Shown one piece after another: positions 23,513 through 32,930 of a stretch of 39,547 nucleotides of DNA (the stretch's first letter is position 1; each line of letters begins with the position of its first letter). A program made the position numbers and the translations under genes. The DNA is from Planctomycetota bacterium (GTDB lineage Bacteria; Planctomycetota; SZUA-567; H5-PLA8). A model generated the notes under the pieces. That model worked only from the letters and a program-made list of their open reading frames with translations. It was not told the origin of the DNA and did no database searches. The stretch is from NCBI GenBank assembly GCA_023150555.1, contig JAKLKQ010000062.1:1-39547 (forward strand), written 5' to 3'.

Positions 23513-26071
23513 TCAGGGCTTCACGGCTGGGAGATCGGACGTCCAGAGGTACGGCATGGCCTTCTCGGCGTCGGGCCAGAACGAGCCTGCGCCCTGCTTA
23601 TCGTAGAGGATGAACTGCACCAGCAGGCCATTGGGCGGCTCGTCGAGCGCGATCGAGAAGCTCGCCGTCTGCCCCCCGCCCTCGCCTTCGCGTTTCATCT
23701 TCTGTTCCTTCCACTGCGCTTCGCTGTTCAGCGGTTTGACCAGGGCCACGACGCGGGCCGGCAGGACGGGCTGAATCGTCTCGTTTGGCGGCAACTTGCC
23801 CAGGTCGAAGTCCAGGCGCACGTCAAGATGCTTCTTCACACGGTCCATGGAACACTCCGGTTCCACGAAGACCGGCCCGAGCGCCGCACCCACGCGGTTC
23901 CAGAGGATCGGTTGGCGGTTGGCGTCGCGGCCCTGCTTCTTGGCCTTCTTCTGTGCTGCTGCGATACCCTTCTCGATCTGCTCGAAGTGCTTGAGCACCT
24001 TCTCCGGGTCGAATTCCGCACCCATGCGCAGCGGGTCGTCGATCTTGACGAAGATCTCCTTCACCTTGGCGGCGTAGGCGGCCCAATTCTCTTTCGCAGC
24101 GCGGATCTCCCTCATGGCTTCGGGCAGCCAGGCCTCGTCCTGCGTGTGGCGGTAGAGCGCGTAGTAGGCAAGCGCGCGCAGCCGCGCTCCGGTGGACTCG
24201 GCCAACTTGTCCATCGCATCGAGGTCATGGTCCAGCCCGAGCCACGTCGCCGTGCCCTTGCCGGCGATCATCTGCTCGTCCGTTATGCGCGCGGCCGAAA
24301 GGATGAAAGCCTCCAGCTTGAAATCCCTCGCGAAGTCCAGGGGCGACTTGCGCGCCTCGACCTGCCCCGCCACGACCGAAAGCGCAAAGTCCTCGGGCGA
24401 ACAGCCGCGCGCCCGGTCCAACGGCGCGATCTTGGTCAATTCCTCCAGCGTGCGCGCTTCGCCCTTGCGCCCGCGTTCCGTGAAGCCGATCTCCAGTTCG
24501 GGCGCCGCGTCGCGGTGGTCGATGCCCATGCAGTAGGCTGCATAGACCTTCGGAACGATGTGGCTGGCCGCGACCAGCGCATCAAACGCTTCCTTCGTCA
24601 TTCCGCAGGCGAGGCGCAGCGCCTCGCTGCTGTCTTCCGGGTCGTACGCCAGCCGGCCCCACGACACGTACCAGGGCACCCAGGCCTCGAAGAGATACTT
24701 CGCTTCGGCGCCGGCGACCCCTTCGGGTTTGAGATAGCGATCCTTCAGGTACACGCTGCCATAGGCCATGGGCGACTCGAGCGAGAAGCCTTCGGCGCCG
24801 CCGAGGCGGAAGCTGTGCACCGCCGTGCGGATGAAGGCCGGATCGGCCCAGCGAAAAAGCCGGTGCGTGCCCGCCGCGCGCACCTGCCAGACGACTTCGT
24901 ACTTGCGCGGCTTGCTGAGGAAGTCCTGGTACGAGTAGTCCTCGCCCCAGCCCTGGATCGCGGGGTACGGCAAGCCCAGGTGCTCGCCGTTGTACTTCAC
25001 CTCCACGCGCAGGCGCCCGCCGCAGCGCTTGGCCAGTTCGTCGATGGTCTTGCGGTCGGTGCCCCACGAACGCGTGTAGGTCCAGCGCCCGTCCTTGCCG
25101 TCGCGTGCCTTGCGCAGGGGCTCGGCGTAGGCCTCGGCAAAGCGTTCCGCCGCGTCGCCGCCGCTCTCCTTGCATCGGCTGCCGAGCATCCACAGCGCGG
25201 GTACCTCTTCCAGGATCCGGCGCGCCTGCCGCGAAAGCGCCCGCGCGTTCTCGTCCCTGCCGGTGTCCTCGCCGTCGCGGCCCAGCCCCGCGCCACCGTA
25301 GTTCATCAGCGCCACGCGGATGCCGCGCGCCGCGGCGCGTTCGACGATCCACTTCAGCCGCGCCATGTTCCGCGCGCAGTCCTCGGCATCCCTGCTGCCC
25401 TTGCCGGACTCGCCGTTGGGCACGAAGAGCCGCGTCAGCGTCGAGAAAGCCGTCGTCTCCACGCAGTACGCGCCGTGGATGTCCAGCGCGTTGAAGCGGC
25501 TGCGCGCGAGCAGGTCGAGGTAGCGCCGCCAGAATTCGTCCTCGTGGAACCACGCCGCCACGCGGCCGTCCTTGTCGACGTGAAGAAAGAGATTGTCGGC
25601 GCGCAGCTTCACGCGCGGTGAATGGACCGTCGCCTGCAGCGGCCACGCTTCCCCCTGCACCCGCACGGCAAGTTCGAGCAGCCCGTACATCGTGCCGGCC
25701 GCGCCGCGGCCCGCGACGACCATAACGTTCGAGTCGGCGCCGTCGGGCGCGATGGCAATGGACTCTGGCGTGTCCGGCAGCTTCACCGCGCCCACCGGCT
25801 CGCCGCCCGTGCTGTCTTCGGAGCGCAGATAGACCTTCACGGGAAATTCCGTGCTCTCCTTGCGCGTGGGCATCGACGCCACGGCGCTCTGCAGGACCTG
25901 CGCGGCCCAGCGCACGCATTCCGGCGCGTCGCCGGGCAGCAGGATCTTGACGGTGGGCTTGAACTCGGCCTGCGAAGGGGGCGCCAGTGCGGGAGGAGGC
26001 TCTTCGCCGCGCGCAGACGCCAGCCACGCACACGCGGCGAACAGGATCAGATGTCGCGGAAATCGGCTCAC
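23513..26071 (-). CDS. Large secreted glycosidase-like protein
   Basis: 852 residues with a signal peptide (hydrophobic LILFAACAWLAS, cleavage near ARG-EEP). The N-terminal domain (about 38-150) resembles the GH20/GH67 accessory domain, with VVAGRGAAGTMYGLLELA. The next region (about 150-480) looks like a TIM barrel (VKLRADNLFLHVDKDGR, FNALDIHGAYCVE, LRVEVKYNGEHLGLPYPA). The rest is helical, then beta-rich. This suggests an extracellular alpha-glucuronidase- or hexosaminidase-like enzyme; the family and catalytic residues are not certain. It is third in the kelch/propeller unit, 76 bases after the propeller gene, and may act on a polysaccharide. Confidence 0.6.
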   Translation of the reverse strand: MSRFPRHLILFAACAWLASARGEEPPPALAPPSQAEFKPTVKILLPGDAPECVRWAAQVLQSAVASMPTRKESTEFPVKVYLRSEDSTGGEPVGAVKLPDTPESIAIAPDGADSNVMVVAGRGAAGTMYGLLELAVRVQGEAWPLQATVHSPRVKLRADNLFLHVDKDGRVAAWFHEDEFWRRYLDLLARSRFNALDIHGAYCVETTAFSTLTRLFVPNGESGKGSRDAEDCARNMARLKWIVERAAARGIRVALMNYGGAGLGRDGEDTGRDENARALSRQARRILEEVPALWMLGSRCKESGGDAAERFAEAYAEPLRKARDGKDGRWTYTRSWGTDRKTIDELAKRCGGRLRVEVKYNGEHLGLPYPAIQGWGEDYSYQDFLSKPRKYEVVWQVRAAGTHRLFRWADPAFIRTAVHSFRLGGAEGFSLESPMAYGSVYLKDRYLKPEGVAGAEAKYLFEAWVPWYVSWGRLAYDPEDSSEALRLACGMTKEAFDALVAASHIVPKVYAAYCMGIDHRDAAPELEIGFTERGRKGEARTLEELTKIAPLDRARGCSPEDFALSVVAGQVEARKSPLDFARDFKLEAFILSAARITDEQMIAGKGTATWLGLDHDLDAMDKLAESTGARLRALAYYALYRHTQDEAWLPEAMREIRAAKENWAAYAAKVKEIFVKIDDPLRMGAEFDPEKVLKHFEQIEKGIAAAQKKAKKQGRDANRQPILWNRVGAALGPVFVEPECSMDRVKKHLDVRLDFDLGKLPPNETIQPVLPARVVALVKPLNSEAQWKEQKMKREGEGGGQTASFSIALDEPPNGLLVQFILYDKQGAGSFWPDAEKAMPYLWTSDLPAVKP

Positions 26072-26147
26072 GCTGCGAAAGCTCCCCGGTTCAATCGTCT
26101 CATGCTAGACGATTCCGGGGCCGGGGCATTCGAAAATACGGCGGCCG

Positions 26148-29100
26148 CTACTTCGCGCGAAGCGCGCAGACGGTGCCGTCCGGCGAGGCGACAAAGATGC
26201 CTCCGCGGGCGAGCGCCGCGGCGTGCGAGGCGCCTTCCCAGGCGACGCTCCACAGGACGGCGCCGTTCGACGCGTCGACGGACGCGACGCCCTTCGGCCC
26301 GCCGGCCAGCAGCGCCAGCGCGTCGCCGACCTGCCCGCCAACCAGCCATTGGGGCTCGCCGCAGGGCAGGTCCTTGGCCTTCCACGCGTACAGCGCGTCG
26401 CGTTCGTTGCCCTTCTGCAGGCGCGTGTCGATGAGCGTGAATAGGTTTTCGCGCGAGGCGCCCACCAGCGTACCGCGTTCCCGGTAGAAGAATCGCTTCG
26501 GCGTGAAGACCGGCAGAAAGCTATGCCCGTCGGCAAACGGGTTGTGGTGCTTCATCTTGCTCGTCCAGCCTTCGAGGTACAGGGCATAGGGGCCGTGGAA
26601 CTGCAACGGGCGCCCGCAGTAGCCGGCGCCCTCTCGGTAGCCGCGCACGTAAGCCTCCGCGCCGCCGTGCAGCAGGAATCCGTCGTGGTATTCGGCTTCG
26701 TCGGATGTGGCACCTTCTACAAAGCGTACCTCGGTGAAGTCGCCGTGCGTCACGTGGCCCGGCATCCGTTTGCCGTCCTTCGCGTTCAGCAGCACGGGGT
26801 GGTAAATCGAGGCCGAGCCCGGCGAGGGAAACACGACGCGCCCCTTCGACGCCGCCAGATGCCCGACGGGGATGATGCTCGCTTTGCCCAGTGCCTCGCG
26901 CCACAGCACCTTGCCCGTCGCCGCGTCCGCCCCATAGGCGTAGATCCCGGTGCCGGGCATGAAGCCCGCGCTGAAGAAGACCGTGCCGTCCGCGACGACC
27001 ACGCCCTGCCGCACCGGCCACGGCGAGATCAACCTCTCGTAGGCCACCTGTCGCCGCGCGTAGGGAGCCGCGCGCAGTTTCCAGCACAGCGAACCGTCGG
27101 CGGCGTTCAGCGCGTACAGCCAGCCGTCGTCGCAGCCGGCGAAGACGCGGCCGTTCCAGTACGCGGGCGCGGCGCGGAAGGGCCCCGAGGCCCGGAACGT
27201 CCAGCGCGTCTTGCCCGTCGCGGCATCCAGCGCGCGCAGGCATTCGTCGGTCGAACCCACGTAGACCGAATCGCCGGCCGCGATGCACGGCGTCAGCGCG
27301 CCCGGCAGCTTCACGTCCCAGGCCTGCGCGTGGGCGGGCCGCAGATCCTTTGCGCCCAGCCCCGTACGCGCCGCGTCGGCGAGGAACATTGGCCAGTCGC
27401 CGGCCTCGGCGGGTGCGGCCTTCGCCGGCGCCGTCCCCGCGACGGGTTCGGGCAGCACCTTCTCGTCGACGGTCTCGTCCACCGCGCCGGGCTCCATTGC
27501 CACCGTCGCATGCAGAGAGGCGCAGCCGCAGGCCAGCCCGTTGGGCAGCACGTGCACCAGGCCGTTGGCCGGTAACGTGCCGACGCCGCAGGCCGCGCGC
27601 ACGCCGCCGTAGCTCTTCTGAATGCCGTTGGTGATCGGCACGCCCTCGCGCGCCACGAAGTAGGCGTTACGGTGAAAGAAGAGATTGCCCGCGGCGCTGC
27701 CGTAGTTGCAGCCCAGGCGCGGCGACGGCGGCGCACCCAGGAAGCCGGCCTTGCGGTCGAAGAAATCGGCCTTGTCCAGGCCCGCGATGGTCTCGGACAG
27801 GCGCTTGCCGTCGGCGGCGGCGATCGCCAGCGCCGCCGTCATTTTCTTCTGGCCCCAAGTGCGCATGTTGAACTTGTACAGGTGCAGGGTCTCGCCCTGC
27901 ACGGCGGCCTCCCACCATGCGGCCTTCGCGGGGTCGTCCTCGTCGAGGCCCTCCTTCTTCCAGGCCGTCTTGCCGCTTTGCGTATCGAGTGCCACGAGCG
28001 TCGTCCGGCCGATGCGCATGAAGATGCGCCCCGCGCCGATGGCCAGGGGCTGCCCGAAGTCCGCGCCCAGTTCCTCGCTGTCGCCGCCGCGTACCCACTT
28101 GGGGGCCTTGGTCTTGAGGTCGAGCGCGAAGAGCGTCGCGGGGCCGCCGGCCGGCGGGGGCGGCGCGTCTTTGGCCGGGCGCGGCTCATACATCGCCACC
28201 GGCGCGTCGGTCTGGCCGACCAGCAACCCGTCGACCAGCGCGACGTAGCGCCAGCAGTTGTTCGCGTGCGTGGGCGCGGGCGCCTTGATGCGCTCGACGT
28301 CCTTGCCGCTTTGCGTATCGATCACCAGGCAGTCGGCGTTGTCGGCCAGGTAGAGCCGCTCCGCCGTGGCGGCCATCTCACCCGGCGCCACCCGCCCGGG
28401 CAGCTGGAAGGCGCGGATTGTCTTGTCTTCGGCCGTGCCTTCGACCTTCGAATAGCGCGGCGCGCCGGCCGCGCGCACCCACAGCTGCACGCCGTTGTAT
28501 GCGTCCAGGCAGGTCAGCCGTGCGCGCGTGGTGTCTTCGGGGTACGCGTCGGTCAGGAACAGGCGCCCGCCGGCGGTCAAAGCCTGCGTGTAAAAGAGAT
28601 CGCCCAGGGGCTGCTCGGGTTCGCCGTACCAGAGCACCCGCAGTGGGTCGGCGATGTTGGTGTCGGGGCTGCAGCGGTTGTTGCCAGGCTCGCGGAAGTA
28701 ATGCGTCCACTCGGCCGCGCCGGCCAGCTTCGCGCGCGCCGCGGCGAGGAAGCCCGTCCCCGGCGAAGGTTCCTGAAACGCGCCTGGCGCGGTCTTTTCG
28801 AGGTGTGCCTTCGCGGCGGCCACATCGAGCGCCCCGCCCTTTGCCGGCACGAGCACCAGCAGGCCTTCCGGGCGCAACAGCCGCGCGCACTCCTTGAGGA
28901 GCGCCTCGTCCGGAAGCCCGGCGGCAACGACCACGTTCGCACCGTAGCGCGGGTACTCGAGAAGACTCAGCGGCCCGGCCTCGACGCGCACGCGCAACGC
29001 GCTCAAGCCGGCGGCCTGGACGGCCGCGCGTTCGTCCGCGGCGGCCTTCTCTCCGGGCGCGATTCGGTAGACGTGCAGTTCGCTCGCCTTGGCCAGCGCG

Positions 29101-29252
29101 ATCGCCAGCGACGCGTCGACGCCGCCCGCTTCGATCGCGATCCCCCGCGGCAAGCCGTTGGCCTTGACGATCGCCTCGGCGGGCGAGCCATCTGCGGCGG
29201 TAACGAGAGTGCATCCCAGCAGAGCCAGGACGGCAAGGGCGAGCGTGCGCAT
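26148..29252 (-). CDS. Methyltransferase-like domain fused to PQQ-type beta-propeller, exported
   Basis: 1034 residues from ATG 29252, which has GGAGG eight bases upstream. The signal sequence LALAVLALLGCTLVTAADG may be cleaved by signal peptidase I or, at LLGC, by the lipoprotein peptidase. Residues about 22-165 look like a SAM-methyltransferase fold, but the glycine-rich binding loop is degenerate (IEAGGVDASLAIALAKA), so catalysis is doubtful. Residues about 185-1034 form a PQQ-type propeller with AxDxxxGxxxW repeats (LTCLDAYNGVQLW, LVALDTQSGKTAW, LRALDAATGKTRW, IYAYGADAATGKVLW). Such fusions occur in planctomycetes. It is periplasmic or secreted; the ligand is unknown. Confidence 0.8.
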   Translation of the reverse strand: MRTLALAVLALLGCTLVTAADGSPAEAIVKANGLPRGIAIEAGGVDASLAIALAKASELHVYRIAPGEKAAADERAAVQAAGLSALRVRVEAGPLSLLEYPRYGANVVVAAGLPDEALLKECARLLRPEGLLVLVPAKGGALDVAAAKAHLEKTAPGAFQEPSPGTGFLAAARAKLAGAAEWTHYFREPGNNRCSPDTNIADPLRVLWYGEPEQPLGDLFYTQALTAGGRLFLTDAYPEDTTRARLTCLDAYNGVQLWVRAAGAPRYSKVEGTAEDKTIRAFQLPGRVAPGEMAATAERLYLADNADCLVIDTQSGKDVERIKAPAPTHANNCWRYVALVDGLLVGQTDAPVAMYEPRPAKDAPPPPAGGPATLFALDLKTKAPKWVRGGDSEELGADFGQPLAIGAGRIFMRIGRTTLVALDTQSGKTAWKKEGLDEDDPAKAAWWEAAVQGETLHLYKFNMRTWGQKKMTAALAIAAADGKRLSETIAGLDKADFFDRKAGFLGAPPSPRLGCNYGSAAGNLFFHRNAYFVAREGVPITNGIQKSYGGVRAACGVGTLPANGLVHVLPNGLACGCASLHATVAMEPGAVDETVDEKVLPEPVAGTAPAKAAPAEAGDWPMFLADAARTGLGAKDLRPAHAQAWDVKLPGALTPCIAAGDSVYVGSTDECLRALDAATGKTRWTFRASGPFRAAPAYWNGRVFAGCDDGWLYALNAADGSLCWKLRAAPYARRQVAYERLISPWPVRQGVVVADGTVFFSAGFMPGTGIYAYGADAATGKVLWREALGKASIIPVGHLAASKGRVVFPSPGSASIYHPVLLNAKDGKRMPGHVTHGDFTEVRFVEGATSDEAEYHDGFLLHGGAEAYVRGYREGAGYCGRPLQFHGPYALYLEGWTSKMKHHNPFADGHSFLPVFTPKRFFYRERGTLVGASRENLFTLIDTRLQKGNERDALYAWKAKDLPCGEPQWLVGGQVGDALALLAGGPKGVASVDASNGAVLWSVAWEGASHAAALARGGIFVASPDGTVCALRAK

Positions 29253-29317
29253 CGGGCATTCCTCCGGAGTCATCTACACCTTACCCGCGCGCGGGTGACA
29301 GAGAAAGCGCGGCCGCG

Positions 29318-30373
29318 CTACTTCGCGGGGCGCTGGTGGCGGTAGAGCCACACGTGGCGCGCCGAGGCCGTGTAGCCTTCAACCCACATCGTGACGCCGT
29401 ACTTCGGCAGCGCCGCGCCGATGGGACAGCCCAGGCGCAACGGCGTGACCTCGGCCGTCTTGCCCAGGTTGTGCCATTCGTCCGCAACCAGATCGTAGGC
29501 GTAGGTGTCGTCCTTCATCGAGCAGACGATCGCATCGCCGGTGACGGGATCGGGCACGGCGGTGTTGTAAGCGCTGCCCATGCCGATCTCGACGGGCGCG
29601 TTCTTTTTGGCGGCGATGTTGCCCTGCGCGTCGATGACCGAGACCAGGCAATTGTCCTTTTTTCCGCCGATCAGCAGCAGGCACTTATGCTTCGGATTGT
29701 AATGAAAGAGCACGTGGTCGGGCTTGCTGGGAATGTTCTTCACCCACTCCGTCCACTTGTTCGAGGCGGGATCGTAGGCATAGGCCTGGTGGTGGTAGAG
29801 GAAGATCAGCGCTTTCTTCTCGGGGAAGTACTCGATGCTCAGCGCCAGGCCCTGGTGCTTGAACGGAACCGGCGGCAGCGCGGACCAGCTGCCTTTGCGC
29901 GTGTCGAAGGCGTGGATGCGGTCGGTGCCGCATTCGAGCGTGTAGAAGATGCCGTTGGCCGGGTCGACCGCGTTGTTTCCGTACGGATGCCCGAAAGTCT
30001 GCTTGCATTCGATCGCGGGGTAGCTCTGCCAGGTGTTCGTCGAAGCCCGGTAGGCGATGAACTTGTACTCCTGCCGGAACCCCATGAAGAGGAACTGCTC
30101 CGTCACGGGATCCCACGTACCGTCGTCGCTCCAGCCGAAGATCGAGTACGTTTTGCTCGTCTGCGTCATCTCCTTGGTGAAGCCCTGCGTGTTCAGTTCG
30201 GCCCACTGCCCGGGCTTGAGGGTCGCGGCCAGGCGCGCGAGTTCCGTGTTCGCCTGCGCGGGCGCCTCCGGCGCGGCGGAGGAGGATGCCGGCGCGGATT
30301 GCGGGGCCTGCGCGGCGAGGGCGAGACCTCCGGTGAAAACCATCCCGAGTAGCACGGCGGCCAGTATGCGCAT
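29318..30373 (-). CDS. Exported kelch-type beta-propeller protein
   Basis: 351 residues. A signal peptide ends near GLALA-AQA, followed by an Ala/Pro/Ser linker. The body has kelch-like repeats with YD/FDT..W patterns (AYRASTNTWQSYP, HAFDTRKGSWSALPP, AYDPASNKWTEW, AYDLVADEWHNLG), consistent with a six-bladed propeller. A GAGGTG sequence precedes the ATG. It is the first gene of a probable minus-strand unit (65 and 76 base gaps to the next two genes) and is divergent from the GntR-LacI regulator. It is probably a carbohydrate- or protein-binding component in the periplasm. Confidence 0.78.
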   Translation of the reverse strand: MRILAAVLLGMVFTGGLALAAQAPQSAPASSSAAPEAPAQANTELARLAATLKPGQWAELNTQGFTKEMTQTSKTYSIFGWSDDGTWDPVTEQFLFMGFRQEYKFIAYRASTNTWQSYPAIECKQTFGHPYGNNAVDPANGIFYTLECGTDRIHAFDTRKGSWSALPPVPFKHQGLALSIEYFPEKKALIFLYHHQAYAYDPASNKWTEWVKNIPSKPDHVLFHYNPKHKCLLLIGGKKDNCLVSVIDAQGNIAAKKNAPVEIGMGSAYNTAVPDPVTGDAIVCSMKDDTYAYDLVADEWHNLGKTAEVTPLRLGCPIGAALPKYGVTMWVEGYTASARHVWLYRHQRPAK

Positions 30374-30442
30374 GGGACACCTCTATTCAAAAAGGGGCGC
30401 GCCGGCCTTCCGAGCCGGGCAGACCCAGACCTTTGTACAACG

Positions 30443-30465
30443 CCGGCCCTGCCGCGGGGCCGGCT
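30443..30465. promoter_or_regulatory. GC hairpin in the divergent kelch/regulator region
   Basis: GCCGGCCC (30443-30450) and GGGCCGGC (30458-30465) form a perfect 8-bp stem with a 7-base loop, between the divergent starts. It is followed on the plus strand by a pyrimidine-rich stretch with CTTCTGTCTTCTTAATTG. It could act as an operator or a leader hairpin. Confidence 0.4.
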
Positions 30466-30530
30466 ATGCGGCATCTGTCGTCTTCTGTCTTCTTAATTGC
30501 CTTCTCGCTGGCGGCGACTACGCTTGGGCC

Positions 30531-31667
30531 ATGGCCCGGCGCAAGCGTTCCCCCAAGCCCCCCGCTCCGCGAAATAGCCCAGCGCGTCGCGGCCGCCCGA
30601 CGTCGCCGCGTGCGGGATACCGCGCCGTCGCGGAGACCCTGAGGAGTCAACTCGCCGCAGGCACGTGGCCCAAGGGCGCCGCGCTGCCATCGGTGCGGGA
30701 ATTGGCGCAGGCGCACGGCGTCGGCCGGCAGGTCGTATGGGACGCCCTGGACGTTCTGAAACGCGAAGGGCGCGTCGCGCCCGACGGGCACCGCCGCCTG
30801 ATCGCCACAGGTACGGGGAGCTCGCACACGCTCACGCACGGCCGCATCGTCGAAGTGGTCGGGACGACGCTGGACGAGGTCGCGGGCCCGGGGCAATTCG
30901 CGATGGAACTCCAGCGCGGCATCCTGCTGGGCGCCGGCGAACTGCGCCGCCCGCTGGCGATCGTGCACGGCGGGGAGTTGGGCCACCACGTCCCCGACGA
31001 CGTGCTCGACGGACCGCTCTTCGGCATCGTCGTGCTCCTGAACTTGCAGGACCAGGCGCTGCGCGCGTACGAGAAGCTCGGCGTGCCGGTGGTCCTCGCC
31101 GACCGGCCGCAGGCGCGCTGGAAGCTGCACGCGGCGAGCGTCGCGAACGAAGCCGCCGCTTTCGACGCGACGAACCGCCTGCTCGCGCTGGGGCACCGCC
31201 GCATCGCTTTCCTGCGCTACGCCAGCGCCCTGCGCCGCGCGATGGACCCCGACGGCATCGAGCGCCAAGCCGGCTACGAACGCGCCTTGCGCGCCGCCGG
31301 AATATCCGCCGACATGGGCAACTTCTTCACGCTCACTTCGGCGATCCAGCCCGGCAGCGCCTCAATCCAGGCGCTGCTGCGCGCGCGCCCAGCCTTTACC
31401 GCGGCCTTCGCCGCCGACGGGCGCCTGGCCGAAGCCCTGCTTTCCGCCGCGCGCTCGGCCGGGCGCAGCGTGCCGCGCGACCTGAGCGTGGTCTGTTTCG
31501 AGAGCCAAGGAAGGACGGACTTTCCGGTCAGCGGGCCGCGCACGGACTTCGTCGAACTGGGCCGCCGCGCGGTGCACCTGCTCTCGAAGCCCAGAACCCC
31601 GCCGCGCGAGGAACGCCTCGCCACGGCGTGGTTCGAAGGCAAGTCGATCGGCCCGGCGCTCGGATGA
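30531..31667 (+). CDS. GntR-LacI hybrid transcriptional regulator (AraR-type)
   Basis: 378 residues. The N-terminus is basic (ARRKRSPKP). A GntR-type winged helix occupies about 30-92 (RAVAETLRSQLAAGTWPKGAALPSVRELAQ with the recognition helix VGRQVVWDALDVLKREGRV). A LacI/periplasmic-binding-type ligand domain spans about 105-375 (GRIVEVV, LALGHRRIAFLRYA, AAFAADGRLAEALL, DLSVVCFES). This architecture is that of AraR, an arabinose-responsive repressor. ATG 30531 lacks a clear ribosome site. It is divergent from the kelch/propeller/glycosidase unit and probably controls it in response to a sugar. The inducer is not known. Confidence 0.85.
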   Translation: MARRKRSPKPPAPRNSPARRGRPTSPRAGYRAVAETLRSQLAAGTWPKGAALPSVRELAQAHGVGRQVVWDALDVLKREGRVAPDGHRRLIATGTGSSHTLTHGRIVEVVGTTLDEVAGPGQFAMELQRGILLGAGELRRPLAIVHGGELGHHVPDDVLDGPLFGIVVLLNLQDQALRAYEKLGVPVVLADRPQARWKLHAASVANEAAAFDATNRLLALGHRRIAFLRYASALRRAMDPDGIERQAGYERALRAAGISADMGNFFTLTSAIQPGSASIQALLRARPAFTAAFAADGRLAEALLSAARSAGRSVPRDLSVVCFESQGRTDFPVSGPRTDFVELGRRAVHLLSKPRTPPREERLATAWFEGKSIGPALG

Positions 31668-31674
31668 AGCTCTA

Positions 31675-32823
31675 CTACTTCGACTGCGGCGTCAGGAAGA
31701 CCTGCGTGAAGTAGTAGCGCCCGTCGCCGGCGCACGCGATGCCGACGCCGGTGTAGACGAGGTCCTTGTTGAGCACGTTGTCGCGGTGGCCCTCGCTGTT
31801 CATCCAGCCGCGGTGCGCCTCGTCGGCGGGGTCCTCGCGCACGGGCGTGCTGGCGACGTTCTCCGCCGCGCCGCGCCAGTCGATCTTCGCCGCGGTGAAG
31901 CGGTCGCCGATGCCGCGGCCCTTGGCGTCCTGGTGCGAGAGCTGCTTGCGCGCGGCCATGTGCTCCGACTGCGCCTGCGCGACCTGCATCAGGTCCTCGC
32001 GCACGATCAGTTCCTTGCGCCCGGCCTTCTTGCGTTCCTGGTTCATCAGCGCTACCAGGTGATACGCCATCGCGCGGATCTCGGCGGCGGCGTCCTTCTC
32101 CTTGGCCGGTTCGTCCGGCCTGGCGACCGGTTCTGGAATCGGAGAAGGCGGCGGCGGCAGCGGCGGCGCGGTGGAAGGTGGCGGCGGGAGCGGCGCAGTG
32201 CGCGGACCTTCGGCGACCTCCTGCGCGGGCTTCGGTTCGGGCGTGGTGTCGGGCCGGCCGACAACCGGCGCCTGCGGCTGCACGACCGGCGCATCGGCCG
32301 CCACGGCGGTGTCGGCATCGGAAGCGAAGACGAGCGCGACGTAGATGCGTTCGTCGAGCGCCGAACGCACCAGCCCGGCGCCGGCGAAGCGTTGCGCGGG
32401 GTTCAGCGCGAGCGCCTCATAGCCCTTGGCGTCCGTTTCTTTCCAAAGCGCGAAGGCTTTCCCGCCCAGGCCATCGCCTCGGTCGATCGCATTTCGAGGT
32501 TCGGGGTCGAGGCGGAAGACCTTCGCATCCAGGCCTTCGAAACGGCGCTTCACGCCGGGGCCGTGGCGCGCGACGGCGACGGCCTCCTGCTGCGCGAGCG
32601 TCACGAGGTCGCCGCGCACGGCCAGGCGCGGCAGGCCCTTGGCGCGGCGTTCGGCGTTGATCTTCTGGACGAGTTCGAGTTCGTCGGGGTGGATCGTGAC
32701 GGCGACGACGGTGGGGACATCGGAAGCAGGCGCCGCGGGTTCCTCCGCGCGTGCGCCAGCCGAAAAAAGGAGCATCAAGACACCGAGGACCAGCGACACA
32801 ATCGAATACCGCTCGAAACGCAC
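31675..32823 (-). CDS. Exported protein with two CAP/SCP-type domains
   Basis: 382 residues from GTG 32823, which has GAGGAGG five bases upstream; the longer frame from 32847 overlaps this site. A signal peptide (IVSLVLGVLMLLFSAGARAE) is followed by a CAP-like domain (about 49-168) without the usual histidines, probably degenerate. A Pro-rich linker (about 172-243) leads to a second, well-conserved CAP domain (about 252-380) with His297, Glu321 (AEN), and His346 in SEGHRDN. Bacterial CAP proteins are secreted; their role here is unknown. It converges with the regulator gene, 7 bases apart. Confidence 0.85.
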   Translation of the reverse strand: MRFERYSIVSLVLGVLMLLFSAGARAEEPAAPASDVPTVVAVTIHPDELELVQKINAERRAKGLPRLAVRGDLVTLAQQEAVAVARHGPGVKRRFEGLDAKVFRLDPEPRNAIDRGDGLGGKAFALWKETDAKGYEALALNPAQRFAGAGLVRSALDERIYVALVFASDADTAVAADAPVVQPQAPVVGRPDTTPEPKPAQEVAEGPRTAPLPPPPSTAPPLPPPPSPIPEPVARPDEPAKEKDAAAEIRAMAYHLVALMNQERKKAGRKELIVREDLMQVAQAQSEHMAARKQLSHQDAKGRGIGDRFTAAKIDWRGAAENVASTPVREDPADEAHRGWMNSEGHRDNVLNKDLVYTGVGIACAGDGRYYFTQVFLTPQSK

Positions 32824-32930
32824 CTGTGCCTCCTCACTCGCCACCAATCATCTCGGCTGCCCCGCTTGCATTGTACCCGACGAAAGGGTGAGGGTGCTAT
32901 TCGACAGTTAACGGCTTAACCCGGTGCGAA

